63,519 nucleotides of DNA from Vibrio sp. 99-70-13A1 (GTDB lineage Bacteria; Pseudomonadota; Gammaproteobacteria; Enterobacterales; Vibrionaceae): positions 1 through 63,519 of the forward strand of contig NZ_VTXD01000028.1 of the NCBI RefSeq assembly GCF_013114625.1, written 5' to 3'. Position 1 is the first letter of the stretch. Every line of letters starts with the position of its first letter. The position numbers and the translations under genes were made by a program. Below the pieces are notes generated by a model. It ran no database searches. It was not told the origin of the DNA and saw only the letters and a list, made by a program, of their open reading frames with translations. Positions 7,152 through 16,538 of this stretch are shown piece after piece.

Positions 7152-8417
7152 CTATTCGATATTAGCTTGTGGCTTCGTTTTTTTAAGCCACTTTTGCCAA
7201 GGTAATGATAGCAGCGTGAAGATAGAAACGGCGTACAACATAGACCAACCTAGGCACATAAAGACTAAAACACAGAGTACTAATGAGACTGCTGCGATGT
7301 ACTTTGAAGCGCCTGTCAGCAATTGATAAGCCGCGAGCATTGCCAGTAAGTACACCAATACAAAAATGCCATTTGCGAGTTTAAGGAAGAATTCTAAATC
7401 CAACCCCGACAGTTCTCCAAAGGTGCAAGAAACTAAGACCACGAAGCCAATAGCGAAAGTCGCGACATAAGGGACACCTTGGCGAGATAATTTCGCCATG
7501 TGGCTATTTGGTCTATGCTGTCTAGCTTGTGCCCAAATCATACGAGATAAGCTTTGGGTATAAAGGTTAAGGCTGGCAAAACAAGCTAAGAACCCCAGTA
7601 TACTAATTACGACTTTTAGCCCATCACCGAATAATTGTTGGGTGACCCATGGAATGGATGTGGCATCGAATTCTGGAGAGCCATAAGCGCCTAATTTTAA
7701 AATGACGACAGAACACGCCCAATAGACGGCTCCTGCAACAAAGCAGCCCGCGATAATCGCGATAGGGAAGTCCCGCTGTGGGTTTTTAAATTCTTCGCCC
7801 ATATGAGCAAACGCTTCTATTCCGACAAAACACCAGAACATCACTCCAAGTGCAGCACCTACCGCCCAAACAGAGTCGCTAGTTATGGCAGGAAAAGTAA
7901 TATCCTGAGTTCCGATGTCAGCTTTCCAGAGAAATGATCCCACGAGTGTAAAAATAGAAAGAGCGATGACGGTTTGTAAGCGACCTGAAGATTTACTGCC
8001 CATAAGATTCACCGCGACTAGTAAGGCAACCGTGAATAATTGTGCCATGAGCGAAGTATTGAAAGGGGCTGGAAGTAATTGCTGAGCAAATCCGCCCGCA
8101 AGCGCAACAGCCGCAGGTACACCCACGGGAATCACACTCACAAATAACCACGCGACGCTGGTTTCTAAACGTTCATTGAATGCTTGGCGGACGAAGTAAG
8201 CGGTTCCCCCTGCATTCGGGTAGCGTTTTCCAAGAGCGGCGAAAGTTAACGCGATAGGGCAAATTGCGACAAACAAAAGCAGCCAAGCTAACAGCGATAA
8301 CTGACCTGCGATGCCCGCGGCAATAGCAGGGATCATAAATAAACCCGTCCCAAGAAGGGTAGTGGAGAGTTGCCCTATTCCAGAGATTAGGGTGATTTCT
8401 TGCTTGAGTTGTGCCAT
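7152..8417 (-). CDS. yjeH: Amino-acid exporter of the APC superfamily (YjeH-like)
   Basis: A 421-residue polytopic inner-membrane protein with about 12 hydrophobic segments. It aligns by eye along its whole length with E. coli YjeH (418 residues): the N-terminal LKQEITLISGIGQLST, then NAGGTAYFV, LFVSVIPVGVPAAV, FWCFVGIEAFAHMGEEFKNP and FLACFASLNLYTQS. YjeH exports L-methionine and branched-chain amino acids. The divergently transcribed Lrp/AsnC regulator at 8700 is the likely controller, a common exporter/Lrp pairing. Substrate range is inferred from homology only. Confidence 0.9.
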   Translation of the reverse strand: MAQLKQEITLISGIGQLSTTLLGTGLFMIPAIAAGIAGQLSLLAWLLLFVAICPIALTFAALGKRYPNAGGTAYFVRQAFNERLETSVAWLFVSVIPVGVPAAVALAGGFAQQLLPAPFNTSLMAQLFTVALLVAVNLMGSKSSGRLQTVIALSIFTLVGSFLWKADIGTQDITFPAITSDSVWAVGAALGVMFWCFVGIEAFAHMGEEFKNPQRDFPIAIIAGCFVAGAVYWACSVVILKLGAYGSPEFDATSIPWVTQQLFGDGLKVVISILGFLACFASLNLYTQSLSRMIWAQARQHRPNSHMAKLSRQGVPYVATFAIGFVVLVSCTFGELSGLDLEFFLKLANGIFVLVYLLAMLAAYQLLTGASKYIAAVSLVLCVLVFMCLGWSMLYAVSIFTLLSLPWQKWLKKTKPQANIE

Positions 8418-8699
8418 TCGCTTTCCTTGCCCGTTATGCCGTACATGTCTCTGTGAGAGTGTCTTTATAGGGATTATTAGTAGTGATAACTGTTTGGTGC
8501 ATCCACTGAATGGAAAGAATACCGTTTCAAAGCGTATATTGCAGCTAGCGAAACGTCGTAATACTCCGTCATTTTGACTAAAGAAAAGGCAATATGCGTG
8601 AATATGTTGTGGTCTTGAAAGCGAGCTTTCTGTTCTAACGCTATGAATTGTGGCAAATTAGACGGCAGAAATAGAATAAGCAGTGGAAGCTTAAATAAA

Positions 8700-9146
8700 A
8701 TGGATAAGTTCGATCGTCAAATTTTAGAAATCCTCAAAGAAAACGCACGATGTTCAGTGAGCGATATTGCTCGGGATGTCAATCTGTCGCGATCTGCGGT
8801 GACAGCTAGAATCAAAAAATTAGAAAATGATAAAGTGATTTTAGGTTACTACACTCAGTTGGCAGAACCAGATCAATCTAGAAATGTGTGCGCTTATATT
8901 CTATTGAAGTTTGATATGTCGAGCTGTGAGCACAATTGTGAATCATACTCGAAACAAATTCAAAGCATTGACGGGGTATTGTGGTGCCATTCTATTAGTG
9001 GTGAAACAGACATGATGTTGTATGTCGAAGTTGAAAGTATGGGGCGATTGAATCAAATTCGTGATCAATTACAGCTTTATCCTGAATTGCGTCACCTAAT
9101 GACTCATACCGTTTTGACTGAGTTTTTTAATAAACAAAAATCATAA
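8700..9146 (+). CDS. Lrp/AsnC-family transcriptional regulator
   Basis: A 148-residue leucine-responsive-type regulator starting at MDKFDRQILEILKENA. The N-terminal HTH covers about residues 4-50 (SVSDIARDVNLSRSAVTARI) and the ligand-binding RAM domain about 65-140 (ILLKFDMSSC and onward). The frame extends upstream to an ATG at 8643, but the extra 19 residues are not family-like. The ATG at 8700 has GGAAG about 10 nt upstream and gives the standard length, so it is preferred. It probably regulates the divergent yjeH-like exporter in response to an amino acid. Confidence 0.9.
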   Translation: MDKFDRQILEILKENARCSVSDIARDVNLSRSAVTARIKKLENDKVILGYYTQLAEPDQSRNVCAYILLKFDMSSCEHNCESYSKQIQSIDGVLWCHSISGETDMMLYVEVESMGRLNQIRDQLQLYPELRHLMTHTVLTEFFNKQKS

Positions 9147-9190
9147 ACGTATACTTCCCCAATAAGATTTCCCAAAAGTGAAGAGTAACA

Positions 9191-9673
9191 ATGAGATCTA
9201 AAGCTGAAACGGACCATCTATTATCAAGTTTCATTTATGAAGGTTCGACTCCCACCCAGAATACTTTTTCCGATGAAACAAATTTTGACGGGATGGCACC
9301 AAAAGAAGTGGTACTCAGCTTCTGGGCAGCCATGGAAACGAATGATTTTTATCTGGCATCGAAGTTATTGACCATCGATTGTGTGGTTCAATGGCCTCAG
9401 TCCCATGAAACCATTTTCGGCAGAGAAAACTTTGCCAAAATTAACTCTCAATATCCGGCTAGCGGCAAATGGACGTTTGTGATTAACAGCATTGTGGCGG
9501 AGCGTAATCAGGTGGTGACGGATGTGAGCGTCTCTGATGGCAAGCTTTTCGAAAGAGCTATCACTTTTCATACGGTTGAAGATGGCTTGATCAGTAAACA
9601 AGTCGAATTTTGGCCTGAAAGCTTTCCCGCGCCAGAGTGGAGACGGCAATGGGTTCAGGTAATGGGTGTTTAA
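9191..9673 (+). CDS. NTF2-like/SnoaL-type protein
   Basis: A 160-residue protein. From about residue 36 it shows the NTF2-like cone fold pattern: an initial helix (KEVVLSFWAAMETNDFYLAS), the LLTIDCVVQWPQSHETIFGR segment, then alternating beta strands ending in DGLISKQVEFWPESFPAPEWR. SnoaL-like proteins are small enzymes or binding proteins of diverse function. The first 35 residues are not recognisable. Its stop overlaps the start of the LysR gene (TAATG), so the two are translationally coupled. Confidence 0.75.
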   Translation: MRSKAETDHLLSSFIYEGSTPTQNTFSDETNFDGMAPKEVVLSFWAAMETNDFYLASKLLTIDCVVQWPQSHETIFGRENFAKINSQYPASGKWTFVINSIVAERNQVVTDVSVSDGKLFERAITFHTVEDGLISKQVEFWPESFPAPEWRRQWVQVMGV

Positions 9674-10593
9674 TGCTAGGGAACATTAATTTAAATTTGC
9701 TGCGTTCATTGCATGTATTACTTGAAGAGTGCCATGTCAGTAAGGCTGCTCAGCGTTTGCATATCACTCAATCTGCTGTGAGCCGGCAGCTCGCTCAATT
9801 GCGAGAATTATGTGGTGATCCTTTATTGGTACGCGATGGGAATAAACTGGTTCCCACCAACCGGGCATTATTACTGAAAGATAAGCTGGACGATTTACTC
9901 AGTGAATTTGACCACTTATTAGATGATAAACCCTTTGAACCAAAAGATTGGAAGGGAGAGTGGGTGCTCTCTTCGAGTGATTATGTCGCTCAATATATAT
10001 TGCCAGATATTGTTGCAGAAATTTCCCAGCACGCACCTCAAATTAATTTGGCTTATCGCTTATGGCAGCCGAGCTATTTAGAAGCGCTGAATGAGATGGG
10101 CATTCACCTAGCCTCCACTATGTTGCCGAAGAAGCCTGAGAGCGTTTCCAGCCAGAAATTAGGGGAAGATTTTTCGGTATGCTTAATGCGTTCAAGCCAT
10201 CCATTAGCCAAGCAAAAAGACATTTCTTTAGACGATATTGTGGCATTTCCACACATTAAAGTGACCGGAGGAGGAGATAAAGATACCCATGCTGATGTGA
10301 TTTTGAAGCAGCTGGGTTATAAGCGAAGAGTAGCATTACAAGTCCCCTTTTTCTCATCAGCTTGTAATGTGTTGTCACAAGGCGATCATCTCATGATCGT
10401 GCCTGAGCATATCGCGGTAAATTTAGCTCGTCACTTTGAACTGACTTATCACTCACTGCCTTTTGAGACGGAAAGTCATAAATATTGGTTGATGTGGCAC
10501 CCTAAGTACGACAATGATTCTGCCCATAAGTGGGCGCGTGAAAAAGCATGTAAAGCGATGCTGCGTTCTAGTTATAATATCAGTATGATTTAA
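9673..10593 (+). CDS. LysR-family transcriptional regulator
   Basis: A 306-residue LysR regulator. The winged HTH is at about residues 3-62 (LNLLRSLHVLLEECHVSKAA, then LHITQSAVSRQLAQLRELCG) and the substrate-binding domain at about 90-300. The frame is open from 9637, but the ATG at 9673, in a TAATG overlap with the preceding NTF2-like gene, gives the canonical N-terminus (MLGNINLNLLRSL). The sequence HITQSAVSRQLAQLRE is typical of NodD/LeuO-like members. Being downstream of and coupled to the NTF2-like gene is unusual, since LysR genes are more often divergent from their targets. Target and ligand unknown. Confidence 0.9.
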   Translation: MLGNINLNLLRSLHVLLEECHVSKAAQRLHITQSAVSRQLAQLRELCGDPLLVRDGNKLVPTNRALLLKDKLDDLLSEFDHLLDDKPFEPKDWKGEWVLSSSDYVAQYILPDIVAEISQHAPQINLAYRLWQPSYLEALNEMGIHLASTMLPKKPESVSSQKLGEDFSVCLMRSSHPLAKQKDISLDDIVAFPHIKVTGGGDKDTHADVILKQLGYKRRVALQVPFFSSACNVLSQGDHLMIVPEHIAVNLARHFELTYHSLPFETESHKYWLMWHPKYDNDSAHKWAREKACKAMLRSSYNISMI

Positions 10594-10793
10594 AATCATA
10601 ACCAAAATGATAATGTTTGATTTCAAATTATACCTAAGCTGCTTTACCTTTACGTTATTCGATAGCTTATCGGTAAGCTTGTTTGAGGGCGTATGGTTTA
10701 ATTCAGCATTCTTTTAATTAAATTCTCTTTTAAAAAATACTGCTCTAACCCAATGTTTGTCTGGTATGAACTGGCTTGCCAAGGAAAAAATTT

Positions 10794-11408
10794 ATGACAC
10801 TTACAGTTTGGTTCTCTTTACTCTTAATATGTTTACTTGGTGCAATGTCACCAGGTCCTAGTCTCGCGATGATCGCAAAACACAGTTTAGCTGGTGGGCG
10901 TATTAATGGCTTAGTTGCTGCGTGGGCACATGCGTTTGGTATTGGGTTATACGCGTTTGCAACAATCATTGGCTTAGCCGTTTTGCTAGAACAATCCCCA
11001 TTGGTATTCAAAGGGATAAGCTATGCGGGCGCAGGTTATTTAGCTTACTTAGGTTTTAATGCACTTCGCTCTAAAGGTGGGGTGGCGGCCAAACTCGAAG
11101 CTGGTGAGAAAATGAGTTATTGGCAATCGGCTCGTGAAGCATTCTTGCTATCATTATTAAGCCCGAAAATTGCTCTGTTTTTTATCGCCTTATTCAGTCA
11201 ATTTGTCGCGCTAGGTAATGACATTACAAACCAAATTATTATTGTCTCTACACCATTGATTATTGATGGGCTTTGGTACAGCTTTATTACCTTGATCTTA
11301 TCGAGCCCTTTGATTGTGGATCGTATTCGCTCGAAAGCTCAGTTGATTGACCGATTGTCTGGCGTGGTTCTTATCTTATTAGCTGTGCGCGTTGTCGTGA
11401 CGGTCTAG
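10794..11408 (+). CDS. LysE/RhtB-family amino-acid exporter
   Basis: A 204-residue inner-membrane exporter with about six hydrophobic segments. The family signature is near the N-terminus: LGAMSPGPSLAMIAKHSLAGG-type, with GRINGL following. The ATG at 10794 (MTLTVWFSLLL) is chosen because AAGGA lies 9 nt upstream; the earlier ATG at 10776 adds six charged residues. The family exports basic or neutral amino acids or homoserine lactones and threonine; the substrate is not predictable here. It ends at a strong convergent terminator. Confidence 0.88.
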   Translation: MTLTVWFSLLLICLLGAMSPGPSLAMIAKHSLAGGRINGLVAAWAHAFGIGLYAFATIIGLAVLLEQSPLVFKGISYAGAGYLAYLGFNALRSKGGVAAKLEAGEKMSYWQSAREAFLLSLLSPKIALFFIALFSQFVALGNDITNQIIIVSTPLIIDGLWYSFITLILSSPLIVDRIRSKAQLIDRLSGVVLILLAVRVVVTV

Positions 11409-11526
11409 GTTTAAGTTTAGATTTAGGTCAGTAAGTTAGGCAGCAACAGAGGTGAATCGTTTGATGATCACTAATTTCAAGCTGTAGCCTCATCTAACTT
11501 AAGAATCTTAAACGGATTCAATATAA

Positions 11527-11590
11527 AAAGGCTCATACATTTCAGTTATTGTTCTCATGTGAAAACAGTATCTAAAATGTATGAGCCTTT
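11527..11590. terminator. Bidirectional terminator
   Basis: Perfect 16-bp inverted repeat, AAAGGCTCATACATTT (11527-11542) and its complement (11575-11590), with a 32-nt loop. It sits between the LysE gene (+) and the convergent lipoprotein hydrolase gene (-), with A-rich and T-rich flanks on the two sides. Confidence 0.85.
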
Positions 11591-11660
11591 CATTTTAATG
11601 AGCTTTTATGTACTGGCGCTCGCTTAACCTATAATCAAAACCATGACCCAGATCCCTTGA

Positions 11661-12824
11661 TTAGTTCGATGTCGTTAACACCAAATCAAGAGCTTGCATA
11701 CTTTCATTGAAATACGGGTTATACGTTAACCTCGCATGGTTCTTACCTTGTTCTGTGTATCCCCAAGATGAGTACCATACTTCACCACCTGCCAGGCATT
11801 CACTTTCTTGTTCTGATCCCTGCCCATTGCTGCAAATGACTTCAGTCCCGTTGATACCGTAGTAGGGATTGTCAGGGGAGAACAGTAAGCCCATGTGCGA
11901 GCCATTCGATATTCTCTGTTCTTTAAGCGCCATGCTGAATGCTTTCGAACGAGGTTCATCTAGCGAGTGCTCACTTTGCCAAATCAGCATGTTACTGTCA
12001 TTGGTCATCGAATTGGCAAAGGTATTTCGGACAAATTCAGTATCAATAACGCTGTCGCCTTCACTCATCATGATGAATACTGGCTTATCATAAATCCCTT
12101 TTTCTAGATCATCTCTAACGACTTCAGAAGTTTGGTAGTAGACCGATGCTCCGTTCATAGGTAATGAATTATAGCGAAGTGGATTATCTTCAGGATCTTG
12201 ATCTGCCCATGTCATGATATGACTCGCCACGCCCGCAAATTTCACGGCTGGCGAGAAAGGTTGGAATGCCGGTGAAAAAAGCATTAATCCTTTGATTGAA
12301 GGATCGTTAATTGCTTGAGAAGTCACCAGGTTTGCGCCTGTTGAATATCCACCAAGCCAGACTGAATCGTACTCTTTTTGAAGCAATTGAGTATGGTAAT
12401 CAACGACTTCTTGCCAGTCTTGAAGAGTCGGTAGTTGCAGGTCGCCTACTTTACTGCCATGCCCTGGAAGCAGGACAGTTCGTACCAAATAACCTTGATC
12501 CGCTAAGTGCGTCGCCACATCATGGAAAGAGTAAGGCGAATCACCCAAACCATGCACTAATAATACTGCTTGTCCGTTAGGGTTAGTTGGCGTGTACTGA
12601 GCGGGTGAATTCACATCTATCTCGAATTGCTTGTCATCTGTCATGAATACACGGTGAGAAGACAGCCACTCCTGAGTTTCTTCCACGTAATCAGTGAATG
12701 AAGCTTGTTTGAAGTTGGGTAGGTGATCGGACTTCTGGTAAGCAGGGTCGATAACCTCTTTTGAACAGCCTACGAGGGCAATAGAGGAGATAGCAAGGAT
12801 ACTGATAATGGTTGGTTTCATCAT
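11661..12824 (-). CDS. Alpha/beta-hydrolase lipoprotein (esterase/lipase-like)
   Basis: A 387-residue predicted lipoprotein. A lipobox (LVGC, Cys20) follows a hydrophobic signal peptide. The hydrolase core shows the oxyanion-strand motif VLLVHGLGDSPYSF (about 88-101), the LPGHGS segment and a nucleophile elbow GGYSTG (about 158-163). A C-terminal His is in NGSHMGLLF (about 313). These are the elements of a serine hydrolase of the S33/lipase type. Residue 21 after the Cys is Ser, so outer-membrane sorting is likely. The substrate may be an acyl ester or lysophospholipid, which is inference only. It is a single gene flanked by terminators. Confidence 0.85.
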   Translation of the reverse strand: MMKPTIISILAISSIALVGCSKEVIDPAYQKSDHLPNFKQASFTDYVEETQEWLSSHRVFMTDDKQFEIDVNSPAQYTPTNPNGQAVLLVHGLGDSPYSFHDVATHLADQGYLVRTVLLPGHGSKVGDLQLPTLQDWQEVVDYHTQLLQKEYDSVWLGGYSTGANLVTSQAINDPSIKGLMLFSPAFQPFSPAVKFAGVASHIMTWADQDPEDNPLRYNSLPMNGASVYYQTSEVVRDDLEKGIYDKPVFIMMSEGDSVIDTEFVRNTFANSMTNDSNMLIWQSEHSLDEPRSKAFSMALKEQRISNGSHMGLLFSPDNPYYGINGTEVICSNGQGSEQESECLAGGEVWYSSWGYTEQGKNHARLTYNPYFNESMQALDLVLTTSN

Positions 12825-12929
12825 AGTGTGTTTATGAGACTCTCTTTAATGTCGTGAGGCATGCATTCAATAATCGTGAATGCTGTTCAAGTGATTAGTT
12901 TGTTTGACTGTTTGTTTGATTAGTGACTT

Positions 12930-12965
12930 AAGCGATGGCAGGTGTATTCACATTTGCCATCGCTT
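12930..12965. repeat. Hairpin downstream of a small membrane-protein gene
   Basis: 11-bp perfect inverted repeat (AAGCGATGGCA at 12930-12940 with its complement at 12955-12965, 14-nt loop). It lies beyond the 3' end of the minus-strand gene ending at 13048 and may be its terminator, but there is no T-run on that strand; a T-run on the plus strand starts 8 nt after the stem. Confidence 0.5.
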
Positions 12966-13047
12966 GGGTTAGCTATTTTTTATGTACGATGCTAGTAGCT
13001 ACTTGCAATTTACTATTTGCATTTACGTTTCTAATTCAACTAGTACG

Positions 13048-13344
13048 TTACTTCTGCGCTGAAAGATCTTCGTATTCACCTTCAATCACACTTGATTTCG
13101 CAGTGCTTGCACCAGTGTTTGTCGCATACTGACGGTGCATTGTTGATTGGTTGTGCATCGCTTGGCCGTGCATTGAAGACTGTTGTCCTGCTGCAGAGTA
13201 GAAGCCTTGTTTCTTCATTTTACTTTGTAATCGCTTACCTGTGATCATGGCTGCAATAGCCAATGGGATTGCGAGAAGTAGACTGGTAATTAGAGCCATG
13301 AAACCAGTAATTAAAGCGACAAATGTAATTAAAATATTCTTCAT
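13048..13344 (-). CDS. Small membrane protein, unknown function
   Basis: A 98-residue protein starting MKNILITFVALITGF. One long hydrophobic stretch (about residues 4-34, possibly two short helices) is followed by a basic segment (GKRLQSKMKKQ) and a Gln/His/Met-rich tail (GQQSSMHGQAMHNQSTMHRQ) before an acidic end. The frame extends to 13401, but the ATG at 13344 is preceded by AGAGGAAAG and gives a credible membrane protein. No family is recognised. It is transcribed divergently from hcp, about 190 bp from the hcp sigma-54 element, so shared regulation is possible. Confidence 0.65.
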   Translation of the reverse strand: MKNILITFVALITGFMALITSLLLAIPLAIAAMITGKRLQSKMKKQGFYSAAGQQSSMHGQAMHNQSTMHRQYATNTGASTAKSSVIEGEYEDLSAQK

Positions 13345-13534
13345 AATTCTTTCCTCTTTCTTTGTTTTAGCACTATAGCGATGTGTGTATGAACAAAACA
13401 TGAACGCGATTGTTATTTTATTTTAAAGTCATTTAGACTCTTAGGTGTTTATTTGATGTCTTGTTTTGTAGTCATAAATACATACTTAAAATAGGGTTAA
13501 ATATAAAATTCCCTTTAAATCAATATGTTAATGT

Positions 13535-13551
13535 TTGGCACGATTGATGCT
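13535..13551 (+). promoter_or_regulatory. Candidate sigma-54 promoter of hcp
   Basis: TTGGCACGATTGATGCT has GG and GC at exact -24/-12 spacing and a perfect TGGCACG -24 box; the -12 box is ATGCT rather than TTGCA. The predicted start would be near 13562, giving a leader of about 60 nt before hcp. Sigma-54 control of nitric-oxide response genes by NorR is established in relatives; I did not identify a convincing NorR box by eye. Confidence 0.7.
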
Positions 13552-13623
13552 CTATAGGGTTTGTAAATAAGTCACCGCAAGCAAAGTACTTGTGGTTAAT
13601 AAAAATTACTGGAGCCCATTTAT

Positions 13624-15285
13624 ATGTTCTGTATTCAATGTGAACAAACCATTCAAACCCCAGCTGTTAAAGGCTGTTCTTTTTCTCAAGGTATGTGTGG
13701 CAAAACATCGGAAGTTTCTGATTTACAAGATGTGCTAGTGCACTCTCTTCAAGGTGTTTCTTTTTGGGCTAATTTAGGCCGTACTTGTGGTGTAATTGAC
13801 ACAGAAATTGATGAATGGGCACCTCGTGCATTTTTCGCAACATTAACAAATGTGAATTTTGACCCTGCACGTATTATCGAATTTGCACAGCAATCTCATT
13901 CTTTTAAACAACGACTAGAAGAAAAAGTCAGAGCGGCGGCTGTCGTGACTGGTTTTGAAATTCCAGAACTTTCTCCTGCGGCGAAATTCGATCTTCCTAC
14001 CGATTCTGCAGAACTGCTTGCGCTTGCGCCTCAAGCGGCCGTTAACCGTGGTCATGATTCACAGCATGAAGATGTAATTGGTTTGCGTTTATTGTGCTTG
14101 TACGGCCTTAAAGGCGCGGCTGCTTATATGGAGCATGCTCTGGTTCTTGGTCAAACAGATGAAGCGATTCAAGGTGAGTACCATGAAATCATGGCTTTCC
14201 TAGGTAAAGACCCGAGCGACCTGAAAGAGTTATTAGATACATCAATGCAAATTGGTCTAATGAACTACAAAGTAATGGAGATGCTAGATAAAGGCGAAAC
14301 CGATACTTTTGGTCACCCAGCGCCAACCGCTGTAAATGTTAAAACGAAAGCAGGTCACTGTATTTTGGTTTCTGGGCATGACTTGCATGACCTTGAAAAG
14401 ATCCTTCAACAAACAGAAGGCAAGGGCATTAACGTATACACGAACGGTGAAATGCTTCCTGCGCACGGTTACCCAGAATTAAATAAGTACCCGCACCTTG
14501 CTGGTAACTACGGAAGTGCGTGGCAGAATCAGCAAAAAGAATTTGCTAACTTCCCTGGCGCAATCGTAATGACTTCAAACTGCCTACTGAACCCAGATGT
14601 TGGTCAATACCGTGATCGTTTATTCACTCGTAGTATCGTTGGCTGGCCTGGTGTCGCTCACGTTGAAGGTGATGATTTCAGTGATGTAATTGAGTGCGCT
14701 TTATCTCAACCTGGCTTTAAGCATGATGAACTTGAGCAAATGATCACGGTTGGATTCGGTCGTAATGCCTTGATGGAAGCAGCTCCTGCTGTGATTGACC
14801 AAGTGAAAGAAGGTAACATCAAACACTTCTTCCTAGTGGGTGGTTGTGACGGTGATAAATCAGAACGTAGCTACTACACAGATTTCACGGCTCAAACGCC
14901 TGAAGATACACTAATTCTGACTTTAGCTTGTGGTAAATTCCGTTTTAACAAGAACCAATTTGGTGATATTAACGGTATTCCTCGCCTTCTGGATGTGGGT
15001 CAATGTAATGATGCTTACTCAGCAATCCAACTTGCTTTAGCACTATCAAAAGAGTTCGATTGCGGTATTAACGAACTGCCACTGACTTTAGTGCTTTCTT
15101 GGTTCGAACAAAAAGCGATTGTTATCTTACTAACGTTGTTTGCACTGGGTGTTAAAGGTATCTACACAGGTCCAACCGCACCTGCATTCTTAACTGAAAA
15201 CTTGCTTGAAATTATGCAGGCTGAGTTTGATATGCGAGCAATTTCTACACCTGAGCAAGATCTTAAAACAATCTTAGCAGCGTAA
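13624..15285 (+). CDS. hcp: Hydroxylamine reductase / hybrid-cluster protein
   Basis: A 553-residue cytoplasmic Fe-S enzyme. The N-terminal cysteine cluster CIQCEQ...CSFSQGMC matches the short-spaced cluster ligands of the enterobacterial-type (class II) protein. The hybrid 4Fe-2O-2S cluster region shows the conserved motifs SNCLLNP, VGGCDGD, ACGKFRFNK and DVGQCNDAYSA. Hcp was named for hydroxylamine reduction and is now regarded mainly as a nitric-oxide reductase and S-nitrosylase, working with its reductase Hcr, encoded next. A terminator separates it from hcr. Length agrees with E. coli Hcp (550). Confidence 0.97.
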   Translation: MFCIQCEQTIQTPAVKGCSFSQGMCGKTSEVSDLQDVLVHSLQGVSFWANLGRTCGVIDTEIDEWAPRAFFATLTNVNFDPARIIEFAQQSHSFKQRLEEKVRAAAVVTGFEIPELSPAAKFDLPTDSAELLALAPQAAVNRGHDSQHEDVIGLRLLCLYGLKGAAAYMEHALVLGQTDEAIQGEYHEIMAFLGKDPSDLKELLDTSMQIGLMNYKVMEMLDKGETDTFGHPAPTAVNVKTKAGHCILVSGHDLHDLEKILQQTEGKGINVYTNGEMLPAHGYPELNKYPHLAGNYGSAWQNQQKEFANFPGAIVMTSNCLLNPDVGQYRDRLFTRSIVGWPGVAHVEGDDFSDVIECALSQPGFKHDELEQMITVGFGRNALMEAAPAVIDQVKEGNIKHFFLVGGCDGDKSERSYYTDFTAQTPEDTLILTLACGKFRFNKNQFGDINGIPRLLDVGQCNDAYSAIQLALALSKEFDCGINELPLTLVLSWFEQKAIVILLTLFALGVKGIYTGPTAPAFLTENLLEIMQAEFDMRAISTPEQDLKTILAA

Positions 15286-15293
15286 TGAATCAG

Positions 15294-15349
15294 CCTCGTG
15301 GCGAAGATAAGTACTTTCATTAGTGCTTATTCAGCCCCGAGGTTTTTTT
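15294..15349 (+). terminator. Compound terminator between hcp and hcr
   Basis: Outer stem CCTCG/CGAGG (15295-15299 region with 15338-15342) followed by seven T residues (15343-15349). It encloses an inner hairpin (ATAAGTACT/AGTGCTTAT). It suggests that hcr is partly uncoupled from hcp. Confidence 0.8.
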
Positions 15350-15427
15350 ACATTTACGCATTCAATAAAGCCTATTTTCACTGGTTGATTATAAGGTCGG
15401 CTATTTCTTTAAAAGGTGTTCTGAATT

Positions 15428-16495
15428 ATGTATGCATGGTCTGAAAGTGACTCTATCTCATTAGTTTGTCTTAAAAAATGGTATGAAACTGAGGATACCG
15501 TTAGCTTCGAGCTCGGCAGTATTCCACAAGATCTCAAATTTAATTTTAAGCCGGGGCAGTTCATTACTTTAGGCTTACATATGCCCGAGAAACTGGATTA
15601 CCGAGCGTATTCCATTAGCTCTCGTCCTGATGAAAATCGCTTAAAATTGACAGTGAAACGAGTCGAAGGTGGCTTGGTTTCTAACTTCATTATTGATGAA
15701 CTGGATGAAGGTGATGAAGTTTCAGTGCTGAAACCCGCTGGTGGTTTTAACTGTATTGATTGCCTGCCATCTAAGACCAACAAAGTGACGCTTGTGAGTG
15801 CTGGTTGCGGTATCACACCAGTCATGGCGATGGCGAAATACTGGCTTGCTTCAGACAGTAAAATCGACATTGATTTTATCCATATGGCAAGAGACAAAAG
15901 ACAAACGATTTACTTTGAAGAGCTTAATCAACTCAATGAAGAGTTTGATAACTTCCACTTAAAGCTTTTACTAAAAGACAACCAAGGCACGGCATTTCCT
16001 CAAGGTCGATTAGATAAAAATTGGCTGGTGACGCTGAGCCCAGATATTTTAGATAGAACCGTTTATTTGTGTGGTCCAATTGGGTTTATGCAAGATATTG
16101 AAAGCTACTTGAAAGAGTTAGAATTCAATATGAGTAACTTTTATCAAGAGAGTTTTACTCCCGCAGAATCATTGAGTTGTGACATTGAAAGTAATGAAGA
16201 TCAAGCGGCTGAACAAAATGCTGCAAGTGGCGCGGTCAATGTATTTGTTCCTGCATTTGGCGTTGAGCTTGAAGCGCAGCAAGGTAGCCCATTGATTGAT
16301 TCACTTGAGAAAGGTGGTGTGCCTGTCATTGCAGCTTGTCGAAGTGGTATCTGTGGTTCATGTAAGTGTAAGGTTACGAAAGGCTCTGTCACTTCAACCA
16401 GTACTGAGACTCTAACTGAGGAAGAGATAGAACAAGGTTATGTACTTGCGTGCTCAAGCACCATCAATGCCGATGTCGAAGTATCATTAAATTGA
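15428..16495 (+). CDS. hcr: NADH oxidoreductase Hcr (reductase of hybrid-cluster protein)
   Basis: A 355-residue electron-transfer protein. An FAD-binding domain covers about residues 10-105 (YRAYSISSRPDE is the FAD motif) and an NAD-binding domain about 110-225 (VSAGCGITPVMAMA, then VYLCGPIGFMQD). A plant-type 2Fe-2S ferredoxin domain lies at about 270-355, with ligands in CRSGICGSCKCKV and a final Cys in YVLACSS. It transfers electrons from NADH to Hcp. It is about 30 residues longer than E. coli Hcr because of a longer Glu/Ala-rich linker before the ferredoxin domain. Confidence 0.95.
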   Translation: MYAWSESDSISLVCLKKWYETEDTVSFELGSIPQDLKFNFKPGQFITLGLHMPEKLDYRAYSISSRPDENRLKLTVKRVEGGLVSNFIIDELDEGDEVSVLKPAGGFNCIDCLPSKTNKVTLVSAGCGITPVMAMAKYWLASDSKIDIDFIHMARDKRQTIYFEELNQLNEEFDNFHLKLLLKDNQGTAFPQGRLDKNWLVTLSPDILDRTVYLCGPIGFMQDIESYLKELEFNMSNFYQESFTPAESLSCDIESNEDQAAEQNAASGAVNVFVPAFGVELEAQQGSPLIDSLEKGGVPVIAACRSGICGSCKCKVTKGSVTSTSTETLTEEEIEQGYVLACSSTINADVEVSLN

Positions 16496-16538
16496 TTTTA
16501 CGTTTTGGTGCTTACCTGTTTTAGAAATGCTGAAATAG

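Noticed and set aside
13402..13534. FNR, NsrR or NorR boxes upstream of hcp
   Set aside because: Several partial matches, such as TTTAAATCAATA, but none with a credible full dyad.
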